The notes: a model not told the origin generated them from the sequence alone. A stretch of DNA of 64,000 nucleotides from Fodinibius roseus (GCF_900129315.1 NZ_FQUS01000007.1:1-64000); one strand, 5' to 3'. Numbered from the stretch's first letter, positions 46,052 through 56,399 are shown. Numbers and translations are program-made.

Positions 46052-49000
46052 ATGAAAAAGTATTGGCTATTAGTCATTGGCTTTTTATATGTACATGGAA
46101 TTAGTCAGGCTCAGGATAATCAGGTTGGAGGCAGGGTAACCAGCTCTGACAGGGAGGCTTTGCCCGGGGTAAATGTTATGGTCAAAGGGACAACCCAGGG
46201 AACTTCAACCGACATCGACGGGAACTATAGTTTAGAGGCTGGTCAGGCAGATACGCTCATCTTTTCATTTGTTGGATATGAAAAGAAAACGATACCTGTG
46301 GCCGGCCGCGAGGTTATCAATGTGTCTTTGCCAATGGCAATCGGTGAAATTGGTAAAGTGGTAATTACAGCCATGGGGGTTACCCAGCAAAAGGAGAAAA
46401 TCGGTTATTCAACACAGGAAATTGAAAACGAATCTCTTGAAAATACCACTGCTCCTAATATAGCAAACCTATTTAGTGGCAAAGTATCAGGACTGACAGT
46501 AAATAATCCAACCGGTCTGTTCCAGAGTCCGGAAATTTTATTGCGCGGCAAGGAGCCTCTTATCGTCATCGATGATGTGCCGGTCGAAACCGATTTTTTT
46601 GATATCTCAAAAAATGATATCGCCGAGATTAATGTGCTCAAAGGAACTACAGCCTCTGCCTTGTACGGTTCGCGGGGAAAAGACGGGGCTATTTTAATTA
46701 CCACGAAAGATGCTAAAACAGAAGGACTGCAAGTCAATATATCAAACAGTACGATGCGCACCGCAGGCTATGCCGTCTTTCCGGAAGCCCAAAAGCAGTA
46801 TGGCAATGGCTCTAATGGTCAGTATGAGTTCTGGGATGGCAAAGGAGGCGGAGTTTCTGATGGAGATATGATTTGGGGGCCCAAGTTTGAGGAAGGTAAA
46901 ATGATTCCCCAGTGGAATAGCCCCATCCGTGACACACAGACCGGTGAGACTATTGAATGGTATGGCACGGTAGAGGGCTCAAAGTATGATGACAAATCGC
47001 GTTATGAGCGCGTGCCCATTCCCTGGGAGTCCCATAACAATCTGCAAGAATTTATGCGACCGGGTATATTCAGTACTACCGACTTTTCCCTGGCCTATAA
47101 AAAGGATGACGCCCGGTACCGGTTCTCCGGGAATTATGGCTATCAGCAGGGACGTGTGCCGAATACTTCGGTGGATCGCGGCGGACTTTCGTTTGCATCC
47201 ACCTTTAATATCGGTTCTTCCATCACGCTGGATAACAAAGTATCCTATAATAAGGTGAAATCGCCCAATTATCCCGCCTACGGATATGGACCCAACAATC
47301 ATATTTACACCCTCCTGATTTGGCAGGGGGCCGATGTGGATCCTCAGGCGCAGCAAAATCACCTTTGGGTTCCGGGACAAGAGGGGTACAAACAGGCGAA
47401 CTGGAATTATGCCTGGTATAATAATCCCTATTTTGGCGCCTATGAACGTAATCAGGAATATGATTCTGATGTATACCGTGGACAGCTAAAGCTGCGGTGG
47501 GATGTGACAAATAATTTTTATGTACAGGCACGCTCCTCGGTCAATAAGAAAGATCGCTTCGAAGATCAGGAGCGTCCCAAGTCGTACCTCCGGTACGGCG
47601 ATCCCCGGGACGGCTTTTACAAAACCTGGAATGTGGACGCTCTCACCTTTGATAACGACTTGCGATTCCGATACGAAAATCAGCTGACTTCCTTCTTTAA
47701 CTTCCATGTAATTGCCGGCGCAAACTCTAACTTCCAGAGCTACGAAGAATACTATAACTCAACCGACGGCCTGGTGGTCCCCGGCGTGTACAGCCTGTCC
47801 AACACCAAGCGAAATGTACAGGGATCCACCGAGCAGCGGAAAAAGGCAATCCGAAGCTTGTATGGAACAGTTGACCTGGAATTTTTGGATGCTGTTTTCC
47901 TGAACCTGTCGGGACGTAACGACTGGTCGTCCGTGATGCCGGAGTCAACGAACTCCTATTTCTACCCCTCGGCATCATTGAGTACGGTGGTATCTAACCT
48001 TGTTAGCCTGCCGCGGTCCATCTCAAATCTGCGGGTATACGGCTCATGGGCGAAAGTGTCCAGCGATCTCGATCCGGATTTTAACAATCCCTATCAAACG
48101 GTTGCTTACTATAATAAAACGGGTACCTTTAATGGCAATCCGCAGTTGAGCTATCCGGAGGATATTGTGAATCCCTTTATCAATCCGCAGCAGTCGGTTA
48201 CCAAAGAGGTAGGCTTGTCAGCCGGGCTGTTTAGCAACAGGCTTAACTTTGATGTAACTTATTATAACATCATTGATAAGAACCAGATCATTGACTTGCC
48301 GATTTCGCTGGCATCGGGTTTCGAGACCCGAAAAATTAACGGCAACGAGTATACCACCAACGGGGTGGAGGTGACCGTTAATACGGCCCCGGTGCAGAGC
48401 CAAAACTTTAATTGGAATATCACCGCCAACTGGTCGCGGCGCGTTGAACGGTTAACCGGCATTTATGGTGATCAGGATGAGTACAAAAACTTATCAGAGG
48501 GTGAGCGGGCTGATAACTACTATGCGACCGGATGGATGAAAGCCCCGGACGGCCGCCTGGTACTGGATGAGGAAACCGGGTTGCCTACGCAAGATCCCTA
48601 TCCCCAGCTAAAAGGACACCTGCTTCCCGATTGGCGATTTGGCCTTCAAAATCAATTCAAGTACAATAAGTTCGCTCTTAACGTCGGCATTGACGGCGCT
48701 GTCGGCGGAGTGATGAACTCGTTGACCGTAGAAAAAATGTGGTGGGGCGGCAAGCATCCCGAAGCAACCCGATGGAGAGATGAGGAGTATGCCGCCGGCG
48801 AACCGGTATACGTTCCGGAAGGCGTGAATGTGGTAAGCGGAGAACTACAGACCGATACGGATGGAAATGTGATCAGCGATACCCGCGAGTTTAAGGAAAA
48901 TACCACAGCGGTAGGCTGGCAGCAGTGGGCTCAAAACTATCCGTACCGGGCAAAAGTTACCCGGGATGAGAGTGAGCTGTTCGCTAATGTTTTCGATCGC

Positions 49001-49213
49001 AGCTTCCTAAAGCTTCGGGATGTTTCATTGACCTACAGTATGGCCCACTTATTCCCCAATTTAGGTGTAAAAAAGCTAAATCTGACGGCCTTCGGCTACA
49101 ACCTTGCCATCCTGAAGAAGGCAAAAGTTATTGATCCCGATTTCGGCAATGACGACGACCTGCAAGATCCTTCAAGCCGGTATATAGGGCTTAAGATCGA
49201 TCTGTCTTTTTAA
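46052..49213 (+). CDS. SusC/RagA-family TonB-dependent transporter
   Basis: This outer-membrane transporter works with the SusD lipoprotein encoded next. After the signal peptide (cleaved near GISQAQ) comes the carboxypeptidase-like domain (VGGRVTSSDREALPGVNVMV through residue 95). The plug domain follows with the phylum motif TASALYGSRGKDGAILITTK. A 22-strand barrel extends to the C-terminal YIGLKIDLSF ending in Phe. At 1053 residues it is normal. No sigma/anti-sigma pair is adjacent, so it is not under the usual extracytoplasmic switch. Confidence 0.96.
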   Translation: MKKYWLLVIGFLYVHGISQAQDNQVGGRVTSSDREALPGVNVMVKGTTQGTSTDIDGNYSLEAGQADTLIFSFVGYEKKTIPVAGREVINVSLPMAIGEIGKVVITAMGVTQQKEKIGYSTQEIENESLENTTAPNIANLFSGKVSGLTVNNPTGLFQSPEILLRGKEPLIVIDDVPVETDFFDISKNDIAEINVLKGTTASALYGSRGKDGAILITTKDAKTEGLQVNISNSTMRTAGYAVFPEAQKQYGNGSNGQYEFWDGKGGGVSDGDMIWGPKFEEGKMIPQWNSPIRDTQTGETIEWYGTVEGSKYDDKSRYERVPIPWESHNNLQEFMRPGIFSTTDFSLAYKKDDARYRFSGNYGYQQGRVPNTSVDRGGLSFASTFNIGSSITLDNKVSYNKVKSPNYPAYGYGPNNHIYTLLIWQGADVDPQAQQNHLWVPGQEGYKQANWNYAWYNNPYFGAYERNQEYDSDVYRGQLKLRWDVTNNFYVQARSSVNKKDRFEDQERPKSYLRYGDPRDGFYKTWNVDALTFDNDLRFRYENQLTSFFNFHVIAGANSNFQSYEEYYNSTDGLVVPGVYSLSNTKRNVQGSTEQRKKAIRSLYGTVDLEFLDAVFLNLSGRNDWSSVMPESTNSYFYPSASLSTVVSNLVSLPRSISNLRVYGSWAKVSSDLDPDFNNPYQTVAYYNKTGTFNGNPQLSYPEDIVNPFINPQQSVTKEVGLSAGLFSNRLNFDVTYYNIIDKNQIIDLPISLASGFETRKINGNEYTTNGVEVTVNTAPVQSQNFNWNITANWSRRVERLTGIYGDQDEYKNLSEGERADNYYATGWMKAPDGRLVLDEETGLPTQDPYPQLKGHLLPDWRFGLQNQFKYNKFALNVGIDGAVGGVMNSLTVEKMWWGGKHPEATRWRDEEYAAGEPVYVPEGVNVVSGELQTDTDGNVISDTREFKENTTAVGWQQWAQNYPYRAKVTRDESELFANVFDRSFLKLRDVSLTYSMAHLFPNLGVKKLNLTAFGYNLAILKKAKVIDPDFGNDDDLQDPSSRYIGLKIDLSF

Positions 49214-49248
49214 TAATGAATTCATTTAAAACTATAAAGATCCCAACA

Positions 49249-50730
49249 ATGAAACAGTCACTATACATCCTTTTGATGATGGTATTCGTCATTACCTCGT
49301 GTAATGATTTGCAAAAGCTTGACGATAATCCAAACAGTGTATCCGAGACCCCGCCGCAGTTGCTATTGACTGAAATAGCATCTAATGCTTTTCAGGTAGA
49401 AGGGCTTGACCCTTTGCTGGCAAGCCGGATGATCGTGAGTACATCGGGAGAGAGCGCACTTCAGTACTATAAATGGAATCGCGGAAGTTTCGATGCCTAT
49501 AATCGTTTGCGGAATGTCACCAAGATGATTGAGGAGGCAAAGCGTGTTAACAAGCCGGTGTACGAGGCACTGGGTAAGTTTTTTCGGGCCTATTACTTCT
49601 ATAACCTAACGATGACCTTCGGTGATATTCCCTATTCTGAAGCATTGCAAGGTGAAATGGAAAGCATTTATGTTCCGGCATATGATACCCAAAAGAAGGT
49701 ATTCGAGGGTATTTTAACCGAGCTTGAAGAAGCCGACAGCCTGCTGCAAGAATACAATGATGTAATCGAGGGGGATATTATCTATTCATCGGACGCCTCC
49801 AAATGGCGGCGGCTGGTCAATTCCTACCGGCTGAAGGTGCTAATGACCTTATCCAATAAAGTAGGGAAGACCGACTTGGATATTCCCGCTCGATTTGCAT
49901 CCATTGCACAGAATGAGCCACTCATAGAATCGATTGCCGACAACGGTCAGATGGTATTCTATGATCAATTGGGCAGCCGGTATGGAGAATATAACGAAAG
50001 CACGTACGGATCTGATATTTATGTCGATTCAACGTTCATCAAGCGGCTGCAAGACCGGCAGGATCCCCGATTGTTCATCTATGCAACTCAAACCAAGAAT
50101 GCCAGCGAGCAGGGGTTGGCCAGGAATAATTTTGATGCTTACGAAGGTGGCAACCCTATCGGTCAGTATGGCAAAAACAGTGATAAGGCGGCGGCAGGCA
50201 ATATTTCACTCGTTGATTTGCGCTACACTGAAGATCCTACGAATGAACCCCACGTGCTGTTGGGTTATTCCGAGCTTCAGTTTATTTTGGCAGAAGCCCG
50301 GGTACGCGACTGGATAACCATGTCGTCGGCGGAATCCTATTATGATGAAGGCGTGAAGGCCAGTTTTGCCTTTTACAATACCTACGCGGAAAATTATGCC
50401 TCCTATGTCGATGAACAGGCGGCTGAGGAGTACTTGCAGGGAGAAGCGGTAGATTTGTCGACCGCCGTAACAACGGAGGAAAAAATAAAGCGCATCGCTT
50501 TGCAGAAGTATTTGCGTTCGTTCTTGCAGGGTGGATGGACGCTCTACTTTGAGCAGCTGAGAACAGGTTACCCGGAATTCCTGCAGCCACAGACAGGATC
50601 TCCTCCCACACGATGGATTTATCCCCAAAGTGAATATCAAAATAATAAGGCCAATGTCTCAGCGGCCATTGATCGTCAGTTCGGAGCTGGCAATGATGGA
50701 ATTCGTGAAACGTCCTGGTGGCTTAACTAA
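49249..50730 (+). CDS. SusD/RagB-family surface lipoprotein
   Basis: This lipoprotein forms the lid of the SusC channel and captures substrate. The lipobox VFVITSC is followed by NDLQKLDDNPNSVSETPPQL, a typical SusD beginning. Helical TPR-like regions contain YEALGKFFRAYYFYNLTMTFGDIPYSEAL and later LLGYSELQFILAEA. The last part FLQGGWTLYFEQLRTGYPEF matches the SusD-like type that precedes RagB. It starts 35 bp after SusC. The first ATG (49216) adds 11 residues ahead of the signal peptide; 49249 is preferred. Confidence 0.95.
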   Translation: MKQSLYILLMMVFVITSCNDLQKLDDNPNSVSETPPQLLLTEIASNAFQVEGLDPLLASRMIVSTSGESALQYYKWNRGSFDAYNRLRNVTKMIEEAKRVNKPVYEALGKFFRAYYFYNLTMTFGDIPYSEALQGEMESIYVPAYDTQKKVFEGILTELEEADSLLQEYNDVIEGDIIYSSDASKWRRLVNSYRLKVLMTLSNKVGKTDLDIPARFASIAQNEPLIESIADNGQMVFYDQLGSRYGEYNESTYGSDIYVDSTFIKRLQDRQDPRLFIYATQTKNASEQGLARNNFDAYEGGNPIGQYGKNSDKAAAGNISLVDLRYTEDPTNEPHVLLGYSELQFILAEARVRDWITMSSAESYYDEGVKASFAFYNTYAENYASYVDEQAAEEYLQGEAVDLSTAVTTEEKIKRIALQKYLRSFLQGGWTLYFEQLRTGYPEFLQPQTGSPPTRWIYPQSEYQNNKANVSAAIDRQFGAGNDGIRETSWWLN

Positions 50731-51018
50731 TAGAGTTTAGCTTATAAATCAAAAGATTTTCTAACATATTCCGGCAACACTTCCCTGGACTGTCTGTTAA
50801 CGAGAGCAAATACCTACAAACAGTCGAGGGTTAACAAGAAACGGGTCGTGCGTATTGCCCATATTACCGGTGAGCAGGTAAGCAATAATACCGGGGACAC
50901 ATAACCGTTCTCCCACCAAACCCACCGGGCTATACCATGATTAATTTATACAAAGATGGCACTTTTGAGCCGGAATATATAACCTATGCTATCTGTCACA
51001 TTAATTAATATACTTGAT

Positions 51019-52086
51019 ATGAAGAAACAATTTGTACTCTCAGCGCTAATCCTGATCTGGCTCCCGCTCGCTGGCTGGAACAACAACGCCAAGGCTCAGA
51101 ATAATTCGTCAACAGAAAAAGTGGTGCTTATAACCCTTGACGGGTTTCGCTGGCAGGAGCTTTTTACCGGGGCGGATTCTTTGCTAATTGACCATGAAGA
51201 GTATGTATCCGATGCTGCTTCTTTAAAAGAACAGTTTTGGCGCGAAACTCCGACCGGGAGGCGAGAAGCGCTGCTTCCGTTTATATGGAATACGATTGCG
51301 GAGATAGGCAGCATCCATGGTAATCGCGGGGAGGGAAGTAAGGTAAACCTGATGAACGGGATGGTGTTTTCCTATCCCGGGTATAACGAGATTTTGACCG
51401 GCAAAGCGGATGATGAGCGTATTAACAGCAATGACAAGATGAATAATCCCAATGTTACGATTCTCGAAAAGCTGAACAAAAGCGCAGCCTATGAAGGTAA
51501 GGTGGCCGCTTTTGGCAGCTGGAATGTATTTCCGTATATCATCAATGAGAAGCGAAGTGGCGTGCCGGTGAATGCCGGTTTTGAGAAGGCCGAGGGTGAC
51601 AATCTTACGGAAATCGAGCGATTTCTCAATAAGGCTCAACCGCACACCCCCAGCCCCTGGGGATCGGTTCGACTGGATATCTTCACCCATAACTATGCGC
51701 TGGAGTATATGAAAAGGGAGCACCCGGATATGGTCTATATCGCCTATGGGGAGACCGACGATTTTGCCCATGACGGAAACTACCAGGCCTACCTGAATTC
51801 GGCTCACAGTACCGACGCTTTTTTGAAGGAACTGTGGCGCTTTACGCAAGGGAACCCGTATTACCGGGGAAAAACGACTTTTATCGTGACCACGGATCAC
51901 GGCCGGGGAACCAGGCCGTTGGATACGTGGCGAAGTCACGGATCGGAAATCGAGGGAGCCGGACAGGTTTGGCTGATGATGTACGGACACCAGGCGGAGG
52001 CCCGGGGAGAAATGAAGAAAGAAGAGCAGCTATATAGTACGGGAGTTGTCAAAATGATAGAAACTATTGTAGGCGAACAGCGGTAA
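51019..52086 (+). CDS. Alkaline-phosphatase-superfamily protein, exported
   Basis: Signal peptide to about residue 27 (NNNAKAQ). Metal and nucleophile motifs of the superfamily are seen: LITLDGFRWQELF, the NGMVFSYPGYNEILTG loop, YGETDDFAHDGNYQAYL with its Asp/His pair, and TTDHGRGTRPLDTWRSHG. This set fits periplasmic phosphatases or phosphodiesterases with a two-zinc site. It lies about 290 bp after SusD in the same direction, so it may act on the phosphorylated or phosphodiester substrate imported by SusCD. Substrate not determinable. The ATG at 50986 would add 11 residues; 51019 starts the signal peptide. Confidence 0.88.
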   Translation: MKKQFVLSALILIWLPLAGWNNNAKAQNNSSTEKVVLITLDGFRWQELFTGADSLLIDHEEYVSDAASLKEQFWRETPTGRREALLPFIWNTIAEIGSIHGNRGEGSKVNLMNGMVFSYPGYNEILTGKADDERINSNDKMNNPNVTILEKLNKSAAYEGKVAAFGSWNVFPYIINEKRSGVPVNAGFEKAEGDNLTEIERFLNKAQPHTPSPWGSVRLDIFTHNYALEYMKREHPDMVYIAYGETDDFAHDGNYQAYLNSAHSTDAFLKELWRFTQGNPYYRGKTTFIVTTDHGRGTRPLDTWRSHGSEIEGAGQVWLMMYGHQAEARGEMKKEEQLYSTGVVKMIETIVGEQR

Positions 52087-52243
52087 GTATGCGGTGAGCC
52101 CAACTCTTATTTATTACCGGATTGCATCGTTCTGCGGGAGCAGTGCACGTGTCCCGCATTTTTCGCTCAGAGATCCCTTTACAACGATATGCTACCATCC
52201 GGCGACTACTTTTCCCGGTCCCTTACACTCCGCGTCTAATCCC

Positions 52244-53656
52244 TCACTTACCGATACAGAAACGCGAAAATATGGAATCCAGGATATCCTCGTTGGTGAT
52301 CTCGCCGGTGATGGTTCCCAGGTCTTTCAACGCCGAGCGCAGGTCGATGGAAAGGAAGTCGCCGGTCATGCCCTGGTCGAGGGCCTGCAGAGCGCTTTGC
52401 ACGTTTTGCCGGGCTTTTTGAAGGGCGTCACGGTGACGGCTGGAGGTGACCAGCAGGCTCGAGGCATCGTAATGCTTGTTCTCCAGCGCCCGCTGCTTCA
52501 TCAGCTTTTTAAGCTCCGCTATTTTTTCATCTTCCAGAGCCGATATCTTCAGGTCGTAATCCATGCGCTCGTCCTCCAGATCCAGTGCGATATCCTTTTT
52601 GGTGCCAATCAGTACGAAAGGCGTATCGCCGGCCGCTTTTTGAAACCGGGCGATATCCTTGCGCTCCGCTGCCGTCGGTTCGCGGGACAGATCCTTGAGA
52701 TAAACCGCCAGGTCCGCTTCCCGGAACGCTTTCTGAGATCGCTTGACCCCCTCTGCCTCGACCACATCCTCCGTCTCGCGGAGTCCCGCCGTGTCGGTAA
52801 GGATGAACCGGAGTCCCTCGTAGCTCCAGTCCACGTCAATGGTATCGCGGGTGGTTCCGGCGATTTCGGTAACAATCGCCCGGTCTTTGCCCACCAGCGT
52901 ATTCAGCAGGGTCGATTTGCCGGCATTGGGCAGTCCGATAAAGACGGTTCGAACCCCGTGCTTGACCAGCCGGCCGGTTTCGTAGGTGGCAAGTAGTTTG
53001 TCAATTTCTTCTTCCAGTTCGGCGAGCAGCTCCCGGAGCTGTTCCCTGTTGGCGAATTCCACATCCTCCTCCACGAAATCCAGCTCCAGTTCCACCATGG
53101 CGGTTGCGTCAATAATTTGCTGCCGAAACTCCCTGATATGCTCGCCCAGCCGTCCCTCCAGCTGCTGGTGCGCGGAATCCAGCGCTTTGGCGCTTTTTGC
53201 ATGAATCAGGTCGGCCACCGCTTCGGCCTGACTCAGTTCCATTTTGCCATTCAGGAAGGCCCGCTGGGTAAACTCTCCCGCCTCGGCCGGCTGAATGCCG
53301 AGGGCCAATATTGTCTCCAGTACGGCCTGGGTGACCAGCACGCCCCCGTGGCAGGAAATCTCTACCGTCTCTTCTCCCGTGTACGACCGGGGAGCGTGAA
53401 AAAGGGTGGCGAGCACCTCATCCACCACGTCCCCCTGCGCATCTGTGATTTTTCCGAAATGGACGGTATGGCTCTCTTTTTCGATAAGATCCGCTCCCCG
53501 GAAGGCCTCGTTTACTTTTTCAATGGCATTTTTTCCCGACACCCGTATGACGGCAATCCCGCCTTCGCCCACCGGGGTGGCGATAGCCGCAATGGGTTTT
53601 CGTTCTGTAATAGTGGCGTCATCTGTAGGATCGGAGGCTGTAGTCGTGTTGTTCAT
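52244..53656 (-). CDS. mnmE: tRNA modification GTPase MnmE
   Basis: MnmE, with MnmG, installs the 5-carboxymethylaminomethyl group at wobble uridines. The N-terminal folate-binding domain (about 20-135) shows PVGEGGIAVIRVSG and EISCHGGVLVTQAVLE. The G domain lies about 230-395: GLPNAGKSTLLN, GTTRDTID, DTAGLRE. The C-terminal CIGK motif with the catalytic Cys is intact (SRFCIGK at the end). A polar extension of about 22 residues precedes the domain start. Normal length of 470. No mnmG in the window. Confidence 0.97.
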   Translation of the reverse strand: MNNTTTASDPTDDATITERKPIAAIATPVGEGGIAVIRVSGKNAIEKVNEAFRGADLIEKESHTVHFGKITDAQGDVVDEVLATLFHAPRSYTGEETVEISCHGGVLVTQAVLETILALGIQPAEAGEFTQRAFLNGKMELSQAEAVADLIHAKSAKALDSAHQQLEGRLGEHIREFRQQIIDATAMVELELDFVEEDVEFANREQLRELLAELEEEIDKLLATYETGRLVKHGVRTVFIGLPNAGKSTLLNTLVGKDRAIVTEIAGTTRDTIDVDWSYEGLRFILTDTAGLRETEDVVEAEGVKRSQKAFREADLAVYLKDLSREPTAAERKDIARFQKAAGDTPFVLIGTKKDIALDLEDERMDYDLKISALEDEKIAELKKLMKQRALENKHYDASSLLVTSSRHRDALQKARQNVQSALQALDQGMTGDFLSIDLRSALKDLGTITGEITNEDILDSIFSRFCIGK

Positions 53657-53885
53657 AACGGGTAAATATAACGACTCTGGTATCGTTAATCAGCATTCAT
53701 ATCGGATGAAAATAATGCAGGGGGGAAGGGGGATAACTGAAAAGAAATATTGACTGGCGCAGATTTTATTTTTACTGTTGGTGCTGCCGCTTACTGTTTG
53801 ATCGCGGGAAAGAAGAAAGACGCAAACCAGAAAACGGCTGACGGGTAATTTAGTATTAAGATGAAAGTAAAGGTAAAGGTATAAG

Positions 53886-54722
53886 ATGGGAAAACAGGTA
53901 TTGCATATCGACTGTCCGGATGAAAAGGGACTGGTCTACCGGATTACGGAAGTGTTGTACAACTACGGGCTAAATATTGTTAGCAACCAGGAGTTTGTGG
54001 ACGCTACCTCGAATCATTTTGTGATGCGTACGGCCTTTGAGGGAGACCGGACGCCCGAGGGGGTGGTAAGAGATCTCAACAAGGCGTTGCCGGCGGACGC
54101 GAATATTCGCCGGGCCGAGATCGGCCACCGGTCAATCGTCGTTATGGCCACCAAAGAAGCCCACTGCCTGGGAGATTTACTGCTCCGGTACAGTTATGGT
54201 GAAATACCTGCGGATATTGACGCCGTGATCAGCAATTACGGGGAGCTGGAAGCCCTCTCACGGGCCTTTGACGTCCCTTTTCATCAGGTAAGTCACAAAG
54301 GCCTGGAGCGGAGAGCCCATGAAAAGCAACTGCAGGAAGTTATTGACCGGTATGACCCGGATTATATCGTCCTGGCAAAATATATGCGCATATTTACCCC
54401 GGAATTTGTCAACCGCTACCGGGGACGCATTGTCAATATACATCACTCCTTTTTGCCGGCGTTTATCGGGGCGAACCCCTACAGGCAGGCGTTTGAACGG
54501 GGCGTAAAAATAATCGGGGCCACGGCTCACTTTGTGACGGAAGACCTGGATGAGGGACCCATTATTGCCCAGGATGTGCTACCGGTCAATCATACGCACA
54601 CGGCCGATCAAATGGCCAATGCGGGACGGGATGTGGAAAAGACGGTGCTGGCCAAGGCCGTCAAGTTACTGCTGGAGGAACGGATCTTTATCCATAATGG
54701 ACGTACAATTGTTTTTGAGTGA
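53886..54722 (+). CDS. purU: Formyltetrahydrofolate deformylase
   Basis: It hydrolyses 10-formyltetrahydrofolate to formate and tetrahydrofolate, keeping the one-carbon pool balanced. An N-terminal ACT-like regulatory domain (residues 4-80) starts LHIDCPDEKGLVYRITEVLY. The catalytic formyltransferase-like domain follows, with the active-site Asn and His in VNIHHSFLPAFIGANPYRQA and the Asp in VTEDLDEGPIIAQD. Normal length (278). It is monocistronic. Confidence 0.96.
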   Translation: MGKQVLHIDCPDEKGLVYRITEVLYNYGLNIVSNQEFVDATSNHFVMRTAFEGDRTPEGVVRDLNKALPADANIRRAEIGHRSIVVMATKEAHCLGDLLLRYSYGEIPADIDAVISNYGELEALSRAFDVPFHQVSHKGLERRAHEKQLQEVIDRYDPDYIVLAKYMRIFTPEFVNRYRGRIVNIHHSFLPAFIGANPYRQAFERGVKIIGATAHFVTEDLDEGPIIAQDVLPVNHTHTADQMANAGRDVEKTVLAKAVKLLLEERIFIHNGRTIVFE

Positions 54723-54876
54723 GCTAAGTAAGAAAGAGATATTGAGTCTGTATTTAGCTTTATGTTCTTGATTCTGTGACATCGAGCAAAGACAACCCGG
54801 CCCAGTGGATTACTGATTATTGGCCCTTTGGAGAAGTCATCCTTGCAGTTCGTGTAAACGAACTCACCCCGGCGGA

Positions 54877-56091
54877 TTACTGCGGGCAGGTCCCCCAAAC
54901 CGGGTGGTGTTTCTGGGAAAGGGCACTTTCAGATGAAAAATTTTCTGGTTTTTCATCAATATCGTTTACGCACCAGCCGCTGAGATCCTGGTTAAAACTG
55001 GAGGCCCCATCAAACATCCACCTCATATCAATTACATTACTCACATCCCAGCTGCTTATATCGCCATTAAAGCTTGAGGCTCCACTAAACATACCGCTCA
55101 TACCAGAGCCATAGATCTCAGCAGTATGACTATTGCTGCCAGTTACCTTGCTCACATCCCAGCTGCTAAGATCTTGATTGAAGTTAGAGGCGCCAGCAAA
55201 CATCCTACTCATATCCGTGACCTTACTGACGTCCCAGCTGCTTAGATCGCCATTAAAGCTTGTAGCCGCAAAAAACATACGGAACATAACAGTTACGTTG
55301 CTTACATCCCAGCTGCTTAAGTTGCTATTAAAGCTTGAGGCTCCATCAAACATATAGCTCATATTGGTGACCTTGCTGACGTCCCAGCTACTTAGATCGC
55401 TATTAAAGCTTGAAGCCAGAGAAAACATACTGTCCATACCCGTTACATTACTCACGTCCCAGTTGCTCAGGTCCGCATTAAAACTCTCTGCGTAAGCAAA
55501 CATCCCACCCATATCCGTTACCTTGCTGACGTCCCAGCTGCCTATATCAGCATTAAAACTTGAGGCCACATCAAACATGCTTCTCATATTCGTTACGTTG
55601 CTCACATCCCAGCCACTAATATCCCGATTAAAGCTTAAGGCCCCAGCAAACATACCACTCATATCCGTAACATTACTTACATCCCAGCTGCTGATATCAG
55701 CGTTAAAGTTTTTTGCCCCATTAAACATGCTGCTCATATCCGTTATTTTGCTCACATCCCAACTGCTTATATCTTGGTTAAAAGATTCTATATCTTGGTT
55801 ATAAGATCCATTTACTGTACTTAAGCTTGGCATGTTCGTAACGAGCGAGGTGCATACAGCAGACAGATCCTCCCCATTTTCTATTTTTTGCTCCAGAAGG
55901 GTGCTATCAACTGCCACATATTCTACGCCATTAACCACTCCTTTCTGGCCCGGCTCTGCATCCGGGCACATGATGGTAACTCCATTTTCATGGAGGTAAA
56001 ATGTACTGTTGCCGGGGTCAGGGCTTGTTCCCCTATCGCTGCAGGAAACTGTGATAAGCGCTAAGACAAGTAAGAAAAAAGCATAACGCAT
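54877..56091 (-). CDS. BspA-type repeat lipoprotein (DUF285)
   Basis: This is a 404-residue surface lipoprotein. Lipobox ALITVSC. A short N-terminal module with a Cys pair (residues 31-100) is followed by ten 25-residue repeats with the consensus SFNxDISSWDVSNVTDM-xxMFxGA, and a truncated last repeat. The ninth repeat is interrupted by 12 extra residues (NSHTAEIYGSG region). Positions alternate between WDVSK and WDVSN. BspA-like repeats form beta-helices that bind host or matrix ligands in other bacteria. The end (GWCVNDIDEKPENF, WGTCP) has two Cys that may cap the helix. Confidence 0.93.
   Translation of the reverse strand: MRYAFFLLVLALITVSCSDRGTSPDPGNSTFYLHENGVTIMCPDAEPGQKGVVNGVEYVAVDSTLLEQKIENGEDLSAVCTSLVTNMPSLSTVNGSYNQDIESFNQDISSWDVSKITDMSSMFNGAKNFNADISSWDVSNVTDMSGMFAGALSFNRDISGWDVSNVTNMRSMFDVASSFNADIGSWDVSKVTDMGGMFAYAESFNADLSNWDVSNVTGMDSMFSLASSFNSDLSSWDVSKVTNMSYMFDGASSFNSNLSSWDVSNVTVMFRMFFAATSFNGDLSSWDVSKVTDMSRMFAGASNFNQDLSSWDVSKVTGSNSHTAEIYGSGMSGMFSGASSFNGDISSWDVSNVIDMRWMFDGASSFNQDLSGWCVNDIDEKPENFSSESALSQKHHPVWGTCPQ
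54970..55785 (-). repeat. 75-bp tandem coding repeats
   Basis: Ten units of 75 bp (one stretched by 36 bp) and a partial unit encode the 25-residue BspA-like repeats. Nucleotide identity between units is high around the ACATCCCAGCTG (plus-strand) core, which encodes the SSWDV motif, and lower at the ends. Confidence 0.9.
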
Positions 56092-56399
56092 GATGTTCAG
56101 GATGATTTCTGCTGAATAGTTATGATATGAAGGGAAACAGAAAACAGAAAGAAGTACCTCTCGATCGTCTTATGGTATCACTCCATTCCGCCTGGTAGTT
56201 GTTAAGGATGCCGTAATTTCAGGTTTATATCTGCGGAGGTTATCCATCGGCGGATACGGGATCCCTCAATGGTAGTACACAATTTAATATTAACATAACT
56301 AATTAAATTTCAAAAAAACGCAAAAAGAGGTGTACTAAGGTTACATGAATAATTTACTGTATGCATGTAAGAGAAGAAACGGGAGAGGTCAACTTCTAC
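56092..56399. other. Intergenic region, nothing recognised
   Basis: This 308-bp gap separates the BspA-like gene (start at 56091) from the end of the peptide transporter gene. It contains the promoter of the former and no visible terminator for the latter. Confidence 0.4.

Noticed and set aside
50731-51018. Possible decayed gene between SusD and the phosphatase gene
   Set aside because: Short open frames exist, but none shows a family pattern or a frameshift that would join them.
54970-55785. Regular repeats that could suggest a CRISPR array
   Set aside because: The 75-bp period keeps one reading frame and encodes BspA-like units; there are no unique spacers.
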